DNA of 64,000 nt from Rhodosalinus halophilus (lineage in GTDB: Bacteria; Pseudomonadota; Alphaproteobacteria; Rhodobacterales; Rhodobacteraceae): NCBI RefSeq assembly GCF_003298775.1, contig NZ_QNTQ01000013.1, positions 62,001 to 126,000 of the forward strand, written 5' to 3'. Position numbers and translations under genes: made by a program. Shown here piece by piece: positions 31,112-40,043 of the stretch (positions within the stretch are counted from its first letter, which is position 1; each line of letters starts with the position of its first letter). The notes below the pieces were generated by a model. The model made no database searches and was not told the DNA's origin. It saw nothing but the letters and a program-made list of their open reading frames with translations.

Positions 31112-32227
31112 ATGACAGCCCCCGAGGATCGAAATGCCGGGCCCGGCCCTTCCGCAAGCAAGGGCACGGTCATCAGCGTCGATGCGATGGGGGGCGACCT
31201 CGGTCCGGCGGCGGTCGTCGCCGGGCTCGATCGGTCCGCGAAGAAGAACCCCGACATCCGCTTCATCCTGCATGGCCCGCAGGAAGAATTGTCGCGCCTG
31301 GTGGCCAAGCGCCGGCATCTCGGCGGCCGCGTCGAGATTCGCGAAGCCCCCGGTGTCGTGCGGATGGCCGACAAGCCCAGCCAGGTGATGCGGCAGGGTC
31401 AGGGCACCTCGATGTGGTCGGCGCTCGAATCCGTCCGCAACGGCGAGGCGACCGTCTGCGTGAGCTGCGGGAATACCGGCGCGCTCATGGCGCTCTCGAT
31501 GGTGCGGCTGCGCAAGCTGCCCGGCGTCAGCCGCCCGGCGATCGCCGTGCTCTGGCCGTCGCGCAACCCGCAGGGCTTCAACGTGATGCTGGACGTGGGC
31601 GCCGACATCCGCGCCGATGCGCAGGACCTGCTGCAATATGCGCTGATGGGCGCCTCCTACGCGCGCAACGGGCTCGATCTCGTGCGCCCGCGGGTCGGGC
31701 TGCTGAACGTGGGCACGGAAGAGCACAAGGGCCGGGCCGAGCTTCACGCCGCGCATCAGCTGATCGAGGGTCACGCCGGCGACGCCAACTACGACTTCGT
31801 GGGCTACGTCGAGGGCGGCGACATTCCGGGCGACCGCGCCGACGTGATCGTGACCGACGGCTTCACCGGGAATATCGCGATCAAGACCGGCGAGGGCACC
31901 GCGAAGCTGATCGGCGACCTGCTGCGCGAAGCCTTCGCCTATACGCCGCTGTCGCGGCTCGCGTCGGTGCTGGCCTACACCTCGCTGCGCCGCCTGCAGA
32001 AGCGGATCGACCCGCGGCGCGTCAACGGCGGCGTCTTTCTGGGCCTCAACGGCACCGTGGTGAAATCGCACGGCGCGGCCGACGCGACCGGCGTCTCGGC
32101 AGCGGTGAAACTCGCCTTCCAGCTCGCGCAGTCGGGCTTCTCGGAGCGGCTGGCCCAGCGCATCGCCGGCGCGGGAGAGGCGATTCCCGTCGCGTCGGGC
32201 AGCCAGCAGAACGGAACACACGCATGA
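31112..32227 (+). CDS. plsX: Phosphate acyltransferase PlsX
   Basis: Acyl-ACP:phosphate acyltransferase making acyl-phosphate for phospholipid synthesis. It has 371 residues; after a short extension it shows ISVDAMGGDLGPAAVV, then SCGNTGALMALSM, RPAIAVLWPS, LLNVGTEEHKG, DVIVTDGFTGNIAIKTGEG, and FLGLNGTVVKSHG, all conserved. ATG 31112 is chosen as it follows rpmF by 25 bases. The stop overlaps the fabH ATG (ATGA), so translation is coupled. Confidence 0.96.
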   Translation: MTAPEDRNAGPGPSASKGTVISVDAMGGDLGPAAVVAGLDRSAKKNPDIRFILHGPQEELSRLVAKRRHLGGRVEIREAPGVVRMADKPSQVMRQGQGTSMWSALESVRNGEATVCVSCGNTGALMALSMVRLRKLPGVSRPAIAVLWPSRNPQGFNVMLDVGADIRADAQDLLQYALMGASYARNGLDLVRPRVGLLNVGTEEHKGRAELHAAHQLIEGHAGDANYDFVGYVEGGDIPGDRADVIVTDGFTGNIAIKTGEGTAKLIGDLLREAFAYTPLSRLASVLAYTSLRRLQKRIDPRRVNGGVFLGLNGTVVKSHGAADATGVSAAVKLAFQLAQSGFSERLAQRIAGAGEAIPVASGSQQNGTHA

Positions 32228-33195
32228 CACGCCGTGCCATCGTCAGGGGGGTCGGGCACTACCTGCCCGACCGGGTCGTCGAGAACAGCCATTTCGAGTC
32301 CTTCCTCGACACCTCCGACGCCTGGATCCGCGCGCGGTCCGGAATCGAGCGGCGGCATTTCGCTGCCGAGGGCCAGACCACCTCTGGGATGGCCACGCAG
32401 GCGGCGCGCGCCGCGCTCGCGGCAGCGAACTGCGCCCCCGACGAGGTGGACGCGATCATCCTGGCCACCTCGACCGCCGATCTCACCTTTCCCTCCGCCG
32501 CGACGATGGTGCAGGCCGAGCTCGGCATGACGCGCGGCTTCGCCTTCGACATCCAGGCGGTCTGCGCGGGCTTCGTCTTCGCGCTCGCCAACGCCTCGGC
32601 GCTGATCGCCTGCGGGCAGGCCGAACGAATCCTCGTGATCGGCTCGGAGACCTTCTCGCGCCTGATGGACTGGTCGGACCGGTCGACCTGCGTGCTCTTC
32701 GGCGACGGCGCCGGCGCGCTTCTTCTGGAGGCGGGCGAGGGTCAGGGCACCGCCGAGGATCGCGGCATCCTGTCCACCGATCTGCACTCCGACGGGCGCT
32801 ACAAGGACATCCTCTATGTCGACGGCGGCGTCTCGACCGAGCGGCTGGGCCATCTGCGCATGGAGGGCAAGGAGGTCTTCCGCCACGCCATCGAGAAGCT
32901 GGCGGCCACCGCCCACGCCGCGATGGACAAGGCCGGCGTGACCAGCGCGGACGTGGACTGGATCGTGCCGCATCAGGCCAATATCCGCATCATCCAGGGC
33001 ACCGCCAAGAAGATGCAGATGCCGATGGACAACGTGGTCGTCACCGTCCAGGACCACGGCAACACCTCCGCCGCCTCCATTCCGCTGGCGCTTTCGGTCG
33101 GCGCGTCCCGCGGCCAGATCAAGCCGGGCGACCTGCTGGTCACCGAGGCGATCGGCGGCGGGCTCGCGTGGGGATCGGTCGTCCTGCGGTGGTAG
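32224..33195 (+). CDS. fabH: 3-oxoacyl-ACP synthase III
   Basis: Initiates type II fatty-acid synthesis by condensing acetyl-CoA with malonyl-ACP. It has 323 residues. The catalytic triad is visible: Cys near 114 in DIQAVCAGF, His near 250 in VPHQANIRI, and Asn in HGNTSAAS. WIRARSGIERRH is the usual CoA-binding segment. It overlaps plsX by four bases. A hairpin spans its stop codon. Confidence 0.97.
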   Translation: MTRRAIVRGVGHYLPDRVVENSHFESFLDTSDAWIRARSGIERRHFAAEGQTTSGMATQAARAALAAANCAPDEVDAIILATSTADLTFPSAATMVQAELGMTRGFAFDIQAVCAGFVFALANASALIACGQAERILVIGSETFSRLMDWSDRSTCVLFGDGAGALLLEAGEGQGTAEDRGILSTDLHSDGRYKDILYVDGGVSTERLGHLRMEGKEVFRHAIEKLAATAHAAMDKAGVTSADVDWIVPHQANIRIIQGTAKKMQMPMDNVVVTVQDHGNTSAASIPLALSVGASRGQIKPGDLLVTEAIGGGLAWGSVVLRW

Positions 33196-33206
33196 ACCGC
33201 CGCAGG
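33183..33206 (+). terminator. Hairpin across the fabH stop
   Basis: Inverted repeat CCTGCGG / CCGCAGG with a 10-base loop. No T-run follows, so intrinsic termination is uncertain; it could stabilise or end the DUF177-fabH transcript before the ihfA promoter. Confidence 0.35.
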
Positions 33207-33235
33207 CGTCGGCCCGCCGAGGCAACCCCTTGTCG

Positions 33236-33265
33236 TTGACAGCGATTTTGCGCTGCTTCTAATCT
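33236..33265 (+). promoter_or_regulatory. Sigma70-type promoter of ihfA
   Basis: Perfect -35 TTGACA (33236-33241), an 18-base spacer, and -10 TAATCT (33260-33265), 27 bases before the ihfA ATG. It is among the best promoter matches I found in the window. Confidence 0.6.
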
Positions 33266-33292
33266 GCCCCTCATACCGACAGGGGGGACAGC

Positions 33293-33592
33293 ATGGGAAA
33301 GACGCTGACGCGCATGGATCTCAGCGAGGCGGTGTTCCGCGAGGTCGGGCTCTCGCGCAACGAATCCGCGGAACTCGTCGAGAGCGTTCTGGCACATATC
33401 TCCGACGCGCTCGTGCGCGGGGAGCAGGTCAAGATTTCGTCCTTCGGCACCTTCAGCGTCCGCCAGAAGGCCGCGCGCGTCGGGCGCAATCCCAAGACCG
33501 GAGAGGAAGTGCCGATAGAGCCGCGCCGCGTGCTGACGTTCCGCCCCTCCCACCTGATGAAGGACCGGGTGGCGGCGGGCAACCGGCGCTGA
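33293..33592 (+). CDS. ihfA: Integration host factor subunit alpha
   Basis: DNA-bending nucleoid protein that forms a heterodimer with IhfB. It has 99 residues with [20 protein letters not shown] at the N-terminus, [27 protein letters not shown] covering the strands, and the DNA-intercalating proline arm, then [13 protein letters not shown]. The MerR-type gene follows after 16 bases, a conserved pairing. Confidence 0.95.
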   Translation: MGKTLTRMDLSEAVFREVGLSRNESAELVESVLAHISDALVRGEQVKISSFGTFSVRQKAARVGRNPKTGEEVPIEPRRVLTFRPSHLMKDRVAAGNRR

Positions 33593-33608
33593 GGAGGCGC
33601 GCAGCCAG

Positions 33609-34631
33609 ATGCCCGAGAAATCGCCGGACGCCTTCCGCACGATCAGCGAGGTCGCCGAGTGGCTCGACACCCCGGCGCATGTCCTGCGGTTCTGGGAGAG
33701 CAAGTTCACCCAGGTGAAGCCGGTCAAGCGCGCGGGCGGGCGGCGCTACTACCGGCCCTCCGACATGCAACTGATCGGCGGCATCAAGCGGCTGCTGCAC
33801 GACGAGGGCATGACCATCAAGGGCGTGCAGAAACTCCTGCGCGAAAAGGGCGTGCGCCATGTCGCCGGCTATTCGCCGCCGCTCGAGGGCGAGGGGGATG
33901 TGATCGAGGCTGCGCCGCCTGCATCGGGCACCGTGGTGCCCTTCGAACCGGCCCAGGCGGAGGCGCCCGAGCCAGCGGAGACGGAGGCCGCAGGTCCGCC
34001 CGCCGCCGCAGCCGCGCCTGAAGGCGACGGCACGGGCGATCAGGAGACGGAAGCGCCGCCTTTTGCCGCACGGGACGGATCGGTGGACGCCGAGGTCACG
34101 CCGGCCGAGGCGGACACGCAGGTCGAGGCGGCCGATGCGGCACCGACGACGGAGGAGCCCGCCACGGCACATGCCACCGCAGAACCGGCCGACGCCGACC
34201 AAGGCCAGCTGCCCGAAGCGCCTACCGCCGAGGAAGAGGAGCCGGCCGCCGCCCCCGCCGCATCGGAGAGCGCCGAGCCGGCGCAGCAGGCCGAGCACTT
34301 TCCCGCCGCGGCCGCGCAACCGGAGCCCGGCGACGGCCCTGCGCCCGGCCCGATTCTCGCGCCCGCCGGCGACCTGCCCTCCTTCCTGCGGCGCGGGACG
34401 CGCAGCGAGCGCCCGACAACCGGCGCGTCGCAGCCGCGGCCGCGGGATCCCATGCGGGTGGATCTGCCGCCCGACCCGGATGACGATGCGCTCGAGGCGC
34501 CTCCGGGCCCGCTGTCCCAGATCGCCCGGTTGCGCGCCCTTCGGCCCGACGCCGCGCGCGCCATGCAGCCCCATCTCGCCGCGCTGGCGGCGCTCCAGGA
34601 CCGCCGGAAAGCCGGGACCGCCCGAAGCTGA
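33609..34631 (+). CDS. MerR-family transcriptional regulator with long acidic tail
   Basis: A 340-residue protein. Residues 8-80 are a MerR-type winged helix-turn-helix ([31 protein letters not shown], then [14 protein letters not shown]). The remaining 250 residues are low-complexity, rich in Ala, Pro and Glu, apart from a basic patch [11 protein letters not shown] and a short C-terminal helical region ([20 protein letters not shown]). This gene after ihfA is conserved in Rhodobacterales, but its target is not known to me. No effector-binding cysteines are visible. Confidence 0.85.
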   Translation: MPEKSPDAFRTISEVAEWLDTPAHVLRFWESKFTQVKPVKRAGGRRYYRPSDMQLIGGIKRLLHDEGMTIKGVQKLLREKGVRHVAGYSPPLEGEGDVIEAAPPASGTVVPFEPAQAEAPEPAETEAAGPPAAAAAPEGDGTGDQETEAPPFAARDGSVDAEVTPAEADTQVEAADAAPTTEEPATAHATAEPADADQGQLPEAPTAEEEEPAAAPAASESAEPAQQAEHFPAAAAQPEPGDGPAPGPILAPAGDLPSFLRRGTRSERPTTGASQPRPRDPMRVDLPPDPDDDALEAPPGPLSQIARLRALRPDAARAMQPHLAALAALQDRRKAGTARS

Positions 34632-34715
34632 CCCGCCCGGCGCGGAACGCGCGCTGCGACGATCCCTGGCCGCCCCGCCCGGGAACGGTGGCTTGGGCGC
34701 CGCCGGATTCCCCTC

Positions 34716-34743
34716 TTGCCCTCGACGCCAGAACGTTTAGAAA
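34716..34743 (+). promoter_or_regulatory. Candidate promoter of tRNA-Pro
   Basis: TTGCCC (34716-34721), a 16-base spacer, and TAGAAA (34738-34743), ending 11 bases before the tRNA. Weak consensus prediction. Confidence 0.35.
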
Positions 34744-34754
34744 GGCGCCCTGAT

Positions 34755-34831
34755 CGGGCTATGGCGCAGTCTGGTAGCGCGTCCGTCTGGGGGACGGAAG
34801 GTCGCAGGTTCAAGTCCTGCTAGCCCGACCA
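34755..34831 (+). tRNA. tRNA-Pro (GGG anticodon)
   Basis: 77 nucleotides with encoded CCA. The acceptor stem CGGGCTA pairs with TAGCCCG and the discriminator is A. The anticodon stem TCCGT/ACGGA encloses CTGGGGG, giving anticodon GGG. The T arm GCAGG-TTCAAGT-CCTGC is intact. It stands alone between the MerR-type gene and dcd. Confidence 0.93.
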
Positions 34832-34959
34832 GCCACCGCCCCGCCTCCCCTCTGGCCCTGCCCGGGAAACTGCGCGAATATGCGCCCCCAGCGACCGCTG
34901 CGGAGCCGAAACGCCATGCCAGACACCACGCGCCCCCACCCGCACAGGGATCTCTCGAC

Positions 34960-36039
34960 GTGACCGGCGTGCTGCCGTGCCAGACCATCGAGTCGCTGAT
35001 CGCCCGCGGCGCAGCGACCGCCACCACGCCGATCGCGCCCGATCAGGTCCAGCCCGCCAGCCTCGACCTGCGGCTCGGCCGGCGCGCCTGGCGCGTGCGC
35101 GCCTCCTTCCTGGCCGGCGCGGAACACAGCGTCGCCCGGCGCCTCGAGGATCTCGCCATGCACGAGATCGACCTCGGCCCGGGCGCGGTGCTGGAGAAGG
35201 GCTGCGTCTATCTGGCCGAGATCGAGGAGCGGCTGGACCTGCCCGGCGAGATCTCGGGCGTGGCCAACGCCAAGAGCTCGACCGGCCGGCTCGACCTGCT
35301 CACGCGGGCGGTCACGGACGGCGGGACCGAATTCGACCGCATCGCGGCGGGTTATCGCGGACCGCTCTACGCCGAGATCTGCCCGCGCTCCTTCTCCGTG
35401 CTCGTCCGGCCCGGCCAGCGCCTCAACCAGATCCGCTTCCGCCGCGGGCAGGCCGTGCTGACCGATGCCGAGCTCGCGGCCCTGCACGACAGCGCGCGCC
35501 TCGTGGCCGGCGGCCCGGCGGTGATCGACGGGGGTCTCGGCTTCTCCGTCGATCTGCGGCGCGGCGCGGGCGAACGCGTCGGCTGGCGCGCCAAGCCGCA
35601 TACCGGGCTCATCGACCTCGACCGCCTCGATCACTACGATCCGGCAGAGTTCTGGGAGCCGCTCGCGGCGCGCGACGGACGGCTGATCCTCGACCCCGGC
35701 GCCTTCTACATCCTCGTGAGCCGCGAGGCGGTGCACATCCCGCCGGACTTCGCCGCCGAGATGGCGCCCTATCTCGCGATGGTGGGCGAGTTCCGCGTGC
35801 ATTACGCGGGCTTCTTCGATCCCGGTTTCGGCCACGCGGGCGCGGGCGGCACGGGCGCGCGCGGCGTGCTCGAGGTGCGCTGTCACGAGGCGCCCTTCGT
35901 GCTCGAACACGGCCAGACCGTGGGCCGGCTCGTCTACGAGCGCATGGCCGAGCGGCCCGAGCGGCTCTACGGCGCGGGGATCGCGTCGAACTACCAGGGC
36001 CAGGGGCTGAAACTGTCCAAGCACTTCCGCGCGGCCTGA
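34960..36039 (+). CDS. dcd: dCTP deaminase, duplicated long form
   Basis: 2-prime-deoxycytidine 5-prime-triphosphate deaminase of 359 residues, about twice the classical 190. Both halves carry dUTPase-fold elements. The first has QPASLDLRLG, GVANAKSSTGRLDL and LRPGQRLNQIRF-like VRPGQRLNQIRF; the second has RGVLEVRCHEAPFVLEHGQ and YQGQGLKLSKHF. This fused form is known in alphaproteobacteria. The start is GTG at 34960 (MTGVLPCQTIESLI), matching family N-termini. It follows tRNA-Pro by 128 bases. Confidence 0.88.
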   Translation: MTGVLPCQTIESLIARGAATATTPIAPDQVQPASLDLRLGRRAWRVRASFLAGAEHSVARRLEDLAMHEIDLGPGAVLEKGCVYLAEIEERLDLPGEISGVANAKSSTGRLDLLTRAVTDGGTEFDRIAAGYRGPLYAEICPRSFSVLVRPGQRLNQIRFRRGQAVLTDAELAALHDSARLVAGGPAVIDGGLGFSVDLRRGAGERVGWRAKPHTGLIDLDRLDHYDPAEFWEPLAARDGRLILDPGAFYILVSREAVHIPPDFAAEMAPYLAMVGEFRVHYAGFFDPGFGHAGAGGTGARGVLEVRCHEAPFVLEHGQTVGRLVYERMAERPERLYGAGIASNYQGQGLKLSKHFRAA

Positions 36040-36050
36040 GCCGCCAGGGC

Positions 36051-36281
36051 TCAGAACCGGCCGATCCGCCGCGCCAGCCGCATCGCCTGTTTCGTCGTGC
36101 GCGCGTGCTTGCGCGCGCCGCCCGGCGACGCACGCCGCCCCTTTCCGCCTGCGCCGTCGGCCTCCCCGTCGTTCTGCCCGCCACCGCGCGTCATCCTGTC
36201 GATACCGGCGTTCACGCCCCGGCCGATCAGCCGGCGCATGACCTGCCGCAGCATCATGTCGAAGATCCGGTTCGCGTTCAT
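36051..36281 (-). CDS. Small basic protein of unknown function
   Basis: A 76-residue protein. MNANRIFDMMLRQVMRRLIGR could form an amphipathic helix; VNAGIDRMTRGG follows, then a glycine-rich polar linker and a strongly basic C-terminus (KHARTTKQAMRLARRIGRF). The composition suggests nucleic-acid or membrane-surface contact, which is inference. ATG 36281 is preferred over a start 14 codons upstream. It is convergent with dcd, 11 bases away, and upstream of scpB in the opposite sense of transcription order (scpB ends at 36347). Confidence 0.55.
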   Translation of the reverse strand: MNANRIFDMMLRQVMRRLIGRGVNAGIDRMTRGGGQNDGEADGAGGKGRRASPGGARKHARTTKQAMRLARRIGRF

Positions 36282-36346
36282 GCTCCGCTCCGTTGCCTCT
36301 GCGCCTCGCGCCCTGCCTGGCACGAGAAGATGGTCATTTCTTGGCG

Positions 36347-37138
36347 TCAGTCCCCGAAAAGATCCGTCTGATCCTCGCCCCCGGCCTCCTCTTCGCCCTC
36401 CTCGGCCGCCGCATCGCCCGGCCCCGCCGGCGCCCCCGCGCCGGGCGCGCTGTCGAGAAGCCCCGCCGCGCGCAGCTCCGCGAGCCCCGGCAGATCGCGC
36501 GCGCTCTCGAGCCCGAAGTGGTCGAGGAAGGCCTCTGTCACGACGAAGGTCACCGGCCGCCCCGGCGTCATCTTGCGCCGGCCGAAGCGGATCCAGTCGA
36601 GCTCGAGCAGCTGATCGACTGTGCCCCGGCTGACCGAGACGCCGCGGATCTCCTCGATCTCGGCGCGGGTCACCGGCTGGTGATAGGCGACGATCGCCAG
36701 CGTCTCCAGGGCCGCGCGCGAGAGCTTCCGCGTCTCCTCCACCTCGGACTGCATGAGAAAGCCCAGATCCGGCGCGGTGCGGATCGCCCAGGCGTCGCCC
36801 ACCCGCACCACGCGCACGCCGCGGCCCTCGTAGCGGCGGCGCAAGTGCTGCACCGCCTCCGCCGCGTCCGAGCCATGCGGCATCCGCTCGGCCATGGCCC
36901 GGGTCGTGAGCGGCTCGGCCGAGGCGAAGAGCATCGCCTCCACCATGCGCTCCTGTTCGGCCATCGGCGGCGCCTCGAAAAGGCTCTCGCGGGCAGAACC
37001 CTCCGCCGGACCACCCGCCTCCGCACCCGGCGCCGGCGCCTCCCGGTCCCTTCCTCTTGCCGGAAATACCCCGGGGGAGTCGCCCGGCACGGGCGACGGG
37101 GGCAGCGCCCCCTCTTCCTCGTCGCCGCCCTCAGCCAT
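36347..37138 (-). CDS. scpB: Segregation and condensation protein B
   Basis: Kleisin-associated winged-helix protein of the SMC-ScpAB condensin complex. It has 263 residues. A disordered acidic/proline-rich N-terminus (about 55 residues) precedes the paired winged helices with EAMLFASAEPLTTRAMAERM, LSRAALETLAIVAYHQPVTR and RGVSVSRGTVDQLLELDWI. The acidic tail ends DQTDLFGD. The ATG at 37138 overlaps the scpA stop by eight bases. A shorter start at 36964 would also keep the domain. Confidence 0.9.
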   Translation of the reverse strand: MAEGGDEEEGALPPSPVPGDSPGVFPARGRDREAPAPGAEAGGPAEGSARESLFEAPPMAEQERMVEAMLFASAEPLTTRAMAERMPHGSDAAEAVQHLRRRYEGRGVRVVRVGDAWAIRTAPDLGFLMQSEVEETRKLSRAALETLAIVAYHQPVTRAEIEEIRGVSVSRGTVDQLLELDWIRFGRRKMTPGRPVTFVVTEAFLDHFGLESARDLPGLAELRAAGLLDSAPGAGAPAGPGDAAAEEGEEEAGGEDQTDLFGD

Positions 37139-37928
37139 CCGGGCGCTCCAGCCGCCGCACCTCGATCGGGGCGAAGGTCTCCTCCTGCCGGATCTCGATG
37201 CGTCCCTCCCGCGCGAGCTCCAGCGTGGCGGCGAAGGTGGCGGCGGTGGCCGAGCGCCGGCGGCTCGGCTCCGCGCGCCATCCCTCGGGCAGATAGACCG
37301 AGATGTCCGTCCATGTCCCGGCGAAGCCGATCATGCCGCGCATCCGTTCCAGCGCCTCCTCCATGGTGTAGACCGACTGCCGGTCGAAGGCCCAGGGGCG
37401 GAACTCGTCGCGGGTGCGGATGCGCGCGTAGGCCTGCATGAGGTCGAGCAGCGTGGCCGTGTAGCGCACCCGCTTGACGCGCTCCACCCGTTCTGTGCGG
37501 CCGCGGGCGAAGACGTCCCGCCCCAGCCGGTCGCGCGCCATGAGCCGCGCCGCCGCGTCGCGCATCGCCTGCAGCCGCTCGAGCTGGAAGGCGAGATAGG
37601 CCGCCATCTCGTCGCCCGAGGGCCCCTCTTCCTCGGGATCGGGCGGCAGCAGGAGGCGCGACTTGAGAAAGGCGAGCCAGGCCGCCATCACCAGATAGTC
37701 CGCGGCGAGCTCGATGCGCAGCGCGCGCGCCTTCTCGACGAAGGCGAGATACTGCTCCGCGAGTTGCAGGATCGAGACGCGCCGCAGGTCGACCTTCTGG
37801 TTGCGCGAGAGCGTCAGCAACACGTCCAGCGGCCCCTCGTAGCCGTCGACGTCCACGATCAGCGCCTCGGCGGCGAGACGCGCCGAAACGCTGTCCTGCG
37901 GGGCTTGTTCGAACTCCTGCTCAGCCAT
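37131..37928 (-). CDS. scpA: Segregation and condensation protein A (kleisin)
   Basis: Kleisin subunit bridging SMC heads in bacterial condensin. It has 265 residues; VDGYEGPLDVLLTLSRNQKVDL near residue 28 is the SMC-neck-binding N-domain signature, and LAADYLVMAAWLAFLKSRLLLP follows. The C-terminal winged helix is near RSATAATFAATLELAREGRIEI. The start ATG 37928 overlaps the nagZ stop by eight bases and its own stop overlaps scpB, so the genes are translationally coupled. Confidence 0.92.
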   Translation of the reverse strand: MAEQEFEQAPQDSVSARLAAEALIVDVDGYEGPLDVLLTLSRNQKVDLRRVSILQLAEQYLAFVEKARALRIELAADYLVMAAWLAFLKSRLLLPPDPEEEGPSGDEMAAYLAFQLERLQAMRDAAARLMARDRLGRDVFARGRTERVERVKRVRYTATLLDLMQAYARIRTRDEFRPWAFDRQSVYTMEEALERMRGMIGFAGTWTDISVYLPEGWRAEPSRRRSATAATFAATLELAREGRIEIRQEETFAPIEVRRLERPDG

Positions 37929-38928
37929 CGCGCGCCTTGGCCAGAAGGGCCTCATGCTTCGCCTCGAGCGCGGCGATGTCAACCGGCTCGGCCGCGCGCC
38001 GGCGGGCCAGCGCCGTCTCGGCGCGGCGGCGCGCCTCGGGCGCGAGCGGGCCGGCCTGTGCAACCACCTCCTCCATCTCGGGCAGATCGCCGTTGCAGTG
38101 CAGCGCCACGTCGCAGCCCGCCGCGATCGCCGCCGCAGCGCGCGCGCCGAGGCGGCCGCTCAGCGCCTGCATCGAAAGGTCGTCGGTCATCAGCAGCCCG
38201 TCGAAGCCCAGCTCGTCGCGGATGAGCCGGATGACCGGGGCTGAGATCGTCGCCGGGCGGTCGTCGAGCGCGGCGTAGACGACATGCGCGGTCATGCCCA
38301 AGGGCAGGTCGGACAGCGCCGCAAAGGGCGCGAAATCGGTCAGGCGCAGGTCGGCGCGCGACGCCTCGACGCGCGGCAGGGCGCGATGGCTGTCGGCCCG
38401 GGCGCGGCCATGGCCGGGAATATGCTTGAGCACCGGCAGAACCCCGCCCGCCATGAGTCCCTCGGCCACGGCGCGGGCGCGCGCGGCGACCTCTCCGGGC
38501 GTCTCGCCGTAGCAGCGGTCGCGCAGGAAGGGGTGGGTGGCCGGCGTCGCCAAATCGGCGATGGGGGCGCAGTTCACATCGATGCCCAGCGCCGCCAGTT
38601 CATGCGCGATGATCCGGTAGCGCAGCCGCAGCATCTCTGCCGCCGCCCCGCCCGCGCGCGCGACAGCCTCCAGCGGCGGCAACCAGCGTCGGCCGGTATC
38701 GGCCGACAGCCGTGCCACGCGCCCGCCCTCCTGGTCGATGAGCACCGGCGCCGCGCGCCCTACGCTCTCTCGCAACGCGGCGACCAGCGCCGCGGTCTGT
38801 CCGGCGCTTTCGCAGTTGCGCGCGAAGAGGATGAAGCCCCAGGGGTCGGCCTCCCGAAAGAAACGCGCCTCCGCGGGTCCGAGCGCCAACCCCGCGCAGC
38901 CCAGGATCGCGGCGGCCGGCGCGCTCAC
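37921..38928 (-). CDS. nagZ: Beta-N-acetylhexosaminidase NagZ
   Basis: Glycoside hydrolase family 3 enzyme removing GlcNAc from anhydro-muropeptides in cell-wall recycling. It has 335 residues with LIDQEGGRVARL, the catalytic loop KHIPGHGRARADSH, and LLMTDDLSMQALSG containing the nucleophile aspartate. The start is GTG at 38928, in a four-base GTGA overlap with the SPOR gene stop. Cytoplasmic, no signal peptide. Confidence 0.93.
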   Translation of the reverse strand: MSAPAAAILGCAGLALGPAEARFFREADPWGFILFARNCESAGQTAALVAALRESVGRAAPVLIDQEGGRVARLSADTGRRWLPPLEAVARAGGAAAEMLRLRYRIIAHELAALGIDVNCAPIADLATPATHPFLRDRCYGETPGEVAARARAVAEGLMAGGVLPVLKHIPGHGRARADSHRALPRVEASRADLRLTDFAPFAALSDLPLGMTAHVVYAALDDRPATISAPVIRLIRDELGFDGLLMTDDLSMQALSGRLGARAAAAIAAGCDVALHCNGDLPEMEEVVAQAGPLAPEARRRAETALARRRAAEPVDIAALEAKHEALLAKARDG

Positions 38929-39968
38929 CGCGTGACGACGGGGATGCAGTCGGCCCCTTCCGCCATGAGCGTCGCGCAGAAGCGGCGGGCGTCGGCCAGA
39001 TCCTCGAAGCCCATGGCGCGGAGCCGCCAGAAGGTCCGCCCCCCGCTCTGCGCGCGCTGCACGACGCGCGTCTTGCCCTCGAGATAGGCTTCGAAGCGCG
39101 CGTCCAGCCGCGCCCATTCGCGGCGTGCGACATCCGCGCTTTCGTATGCGCCGAGCTGCACGAGCCGCGTGCCGGCCGGCAGGCTGGCGGGATCGGCCTC
39201 GGGAACCGCTTCGTCGGCGGAGGGCGCAGCAGCTGCGCCCGGTGCGAGCGAGGCGGTCCGCAGCGCCTGCGGCCGCGCCTGGGGCCGCAGCGAGCGCGCC
39301 GGCACGCCCGCGGCCGCCGCGATCGAAACCGCCTCCGGGGAGGGATCGGACTCCGCGGCCGGATCGGCCTCGGCGGCCTCTTCCCCGGCATCGGTGGAGG
39401 ACGCAGCGGCTGGCGCGACCCTGTCGTCTCCGGTCTCGTCAGGCGTCCGTGGCACGCCGCCCAGCGAGACGCGCACCTCGGAGGCCCCCGCATCCGCGAG
39501 CGGCGCAAGGGGGCGGGCATCGCCCGCGATCTGGTCGGCGAGCGCCAGAAGGGCGGGGCTCGGCGCCTCGCCGCCGGACGCCGGCGGCGCCTGCTCCGCC
39601 GCCCGGGCTGCGAGTTCCGCCTGCGGGCGATCCTCGTCGGTCAGGGTGACGGCGCGCGGCGCGAGCACCAGCCGTTCGGGCGGCGGCGCGGCGGTGCCAG
39701 TCCCGGCCACCACATTGACCGAGAGTCCCTGATGCGCGGCCGGCCGGCCGCCAGGGTTCTCGGGCTGGATGCGCGAGACACCTTCGGCGGCGCGTACCAC
39801 GGGCACCCCGTGCACGTCGCGCACCACCAGCCCGTAGCCCCAGACCCCGATGCCGGCGATCAGCGCGAGCGAGACCGCCGCCGCCCCGATCTGGGTGAAC
39901 TGCGTGATCGACGGCCGCTTCGCCGCCGTGGTCGCGGGCTCGCCGTGACCCGTGTCGTTGTCCGTCAT
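38925..39968 (-). CDS. SPOR-domain membrane protein
   Basis: A 347-residue protein with a short cytoplasmic N-terminus, one membrane segment (residues about 26-50, IGAAAVSLALIAGIGVWGYG), a long Ala/Pro/Glu-rich periplasmic linker, and a C-terminal SPOR domain (TRLVQLGAYESADVARREWA to the end). SPOR domains bind denuded septal peptidoglycan, so a role in cell division is likely. It lies between argS and nagZ, the standard order in Rhodobacterales. Confidence 0.85.
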   Translation of the reverse strand: MTDNDTGHGEPATTAAKRPSITQFTQIGAAAVSLALIAGIGVWGYGLVVRDVHGVPVVRAAEGVSRIQPENPGGRPAAHQGLSVNVVAGTGTAAPPPERLVLAPRAVTLTDEDRPQAELAARAAEQAPPASGGEAPSPALLALADQIAGDARPLAPLADAGASEVRVSLGGVPRTPDETGDDRVAPAAASSTDAGEEAAEADPAAESDPSPEAVSIAAAAGVPARSLRPQARPQALRTASLAPGAAAAPSADEAVPEADPASLPAGTRLVQLGAYESADVARREWARLDARFEAYLEGKTRVVQRAQSGGRTFWRLRAMGFEDLADARRFCATLMAEGADCIPVVTR

Positions 39969-40043
39969 GTCCCGCCTCGTTTCGTCCGGCCCGCAGGGCC
40001 GGCTCCGACTGCTCTTGCCTGTCTGCGCCGGCGGGCGTGCGAT

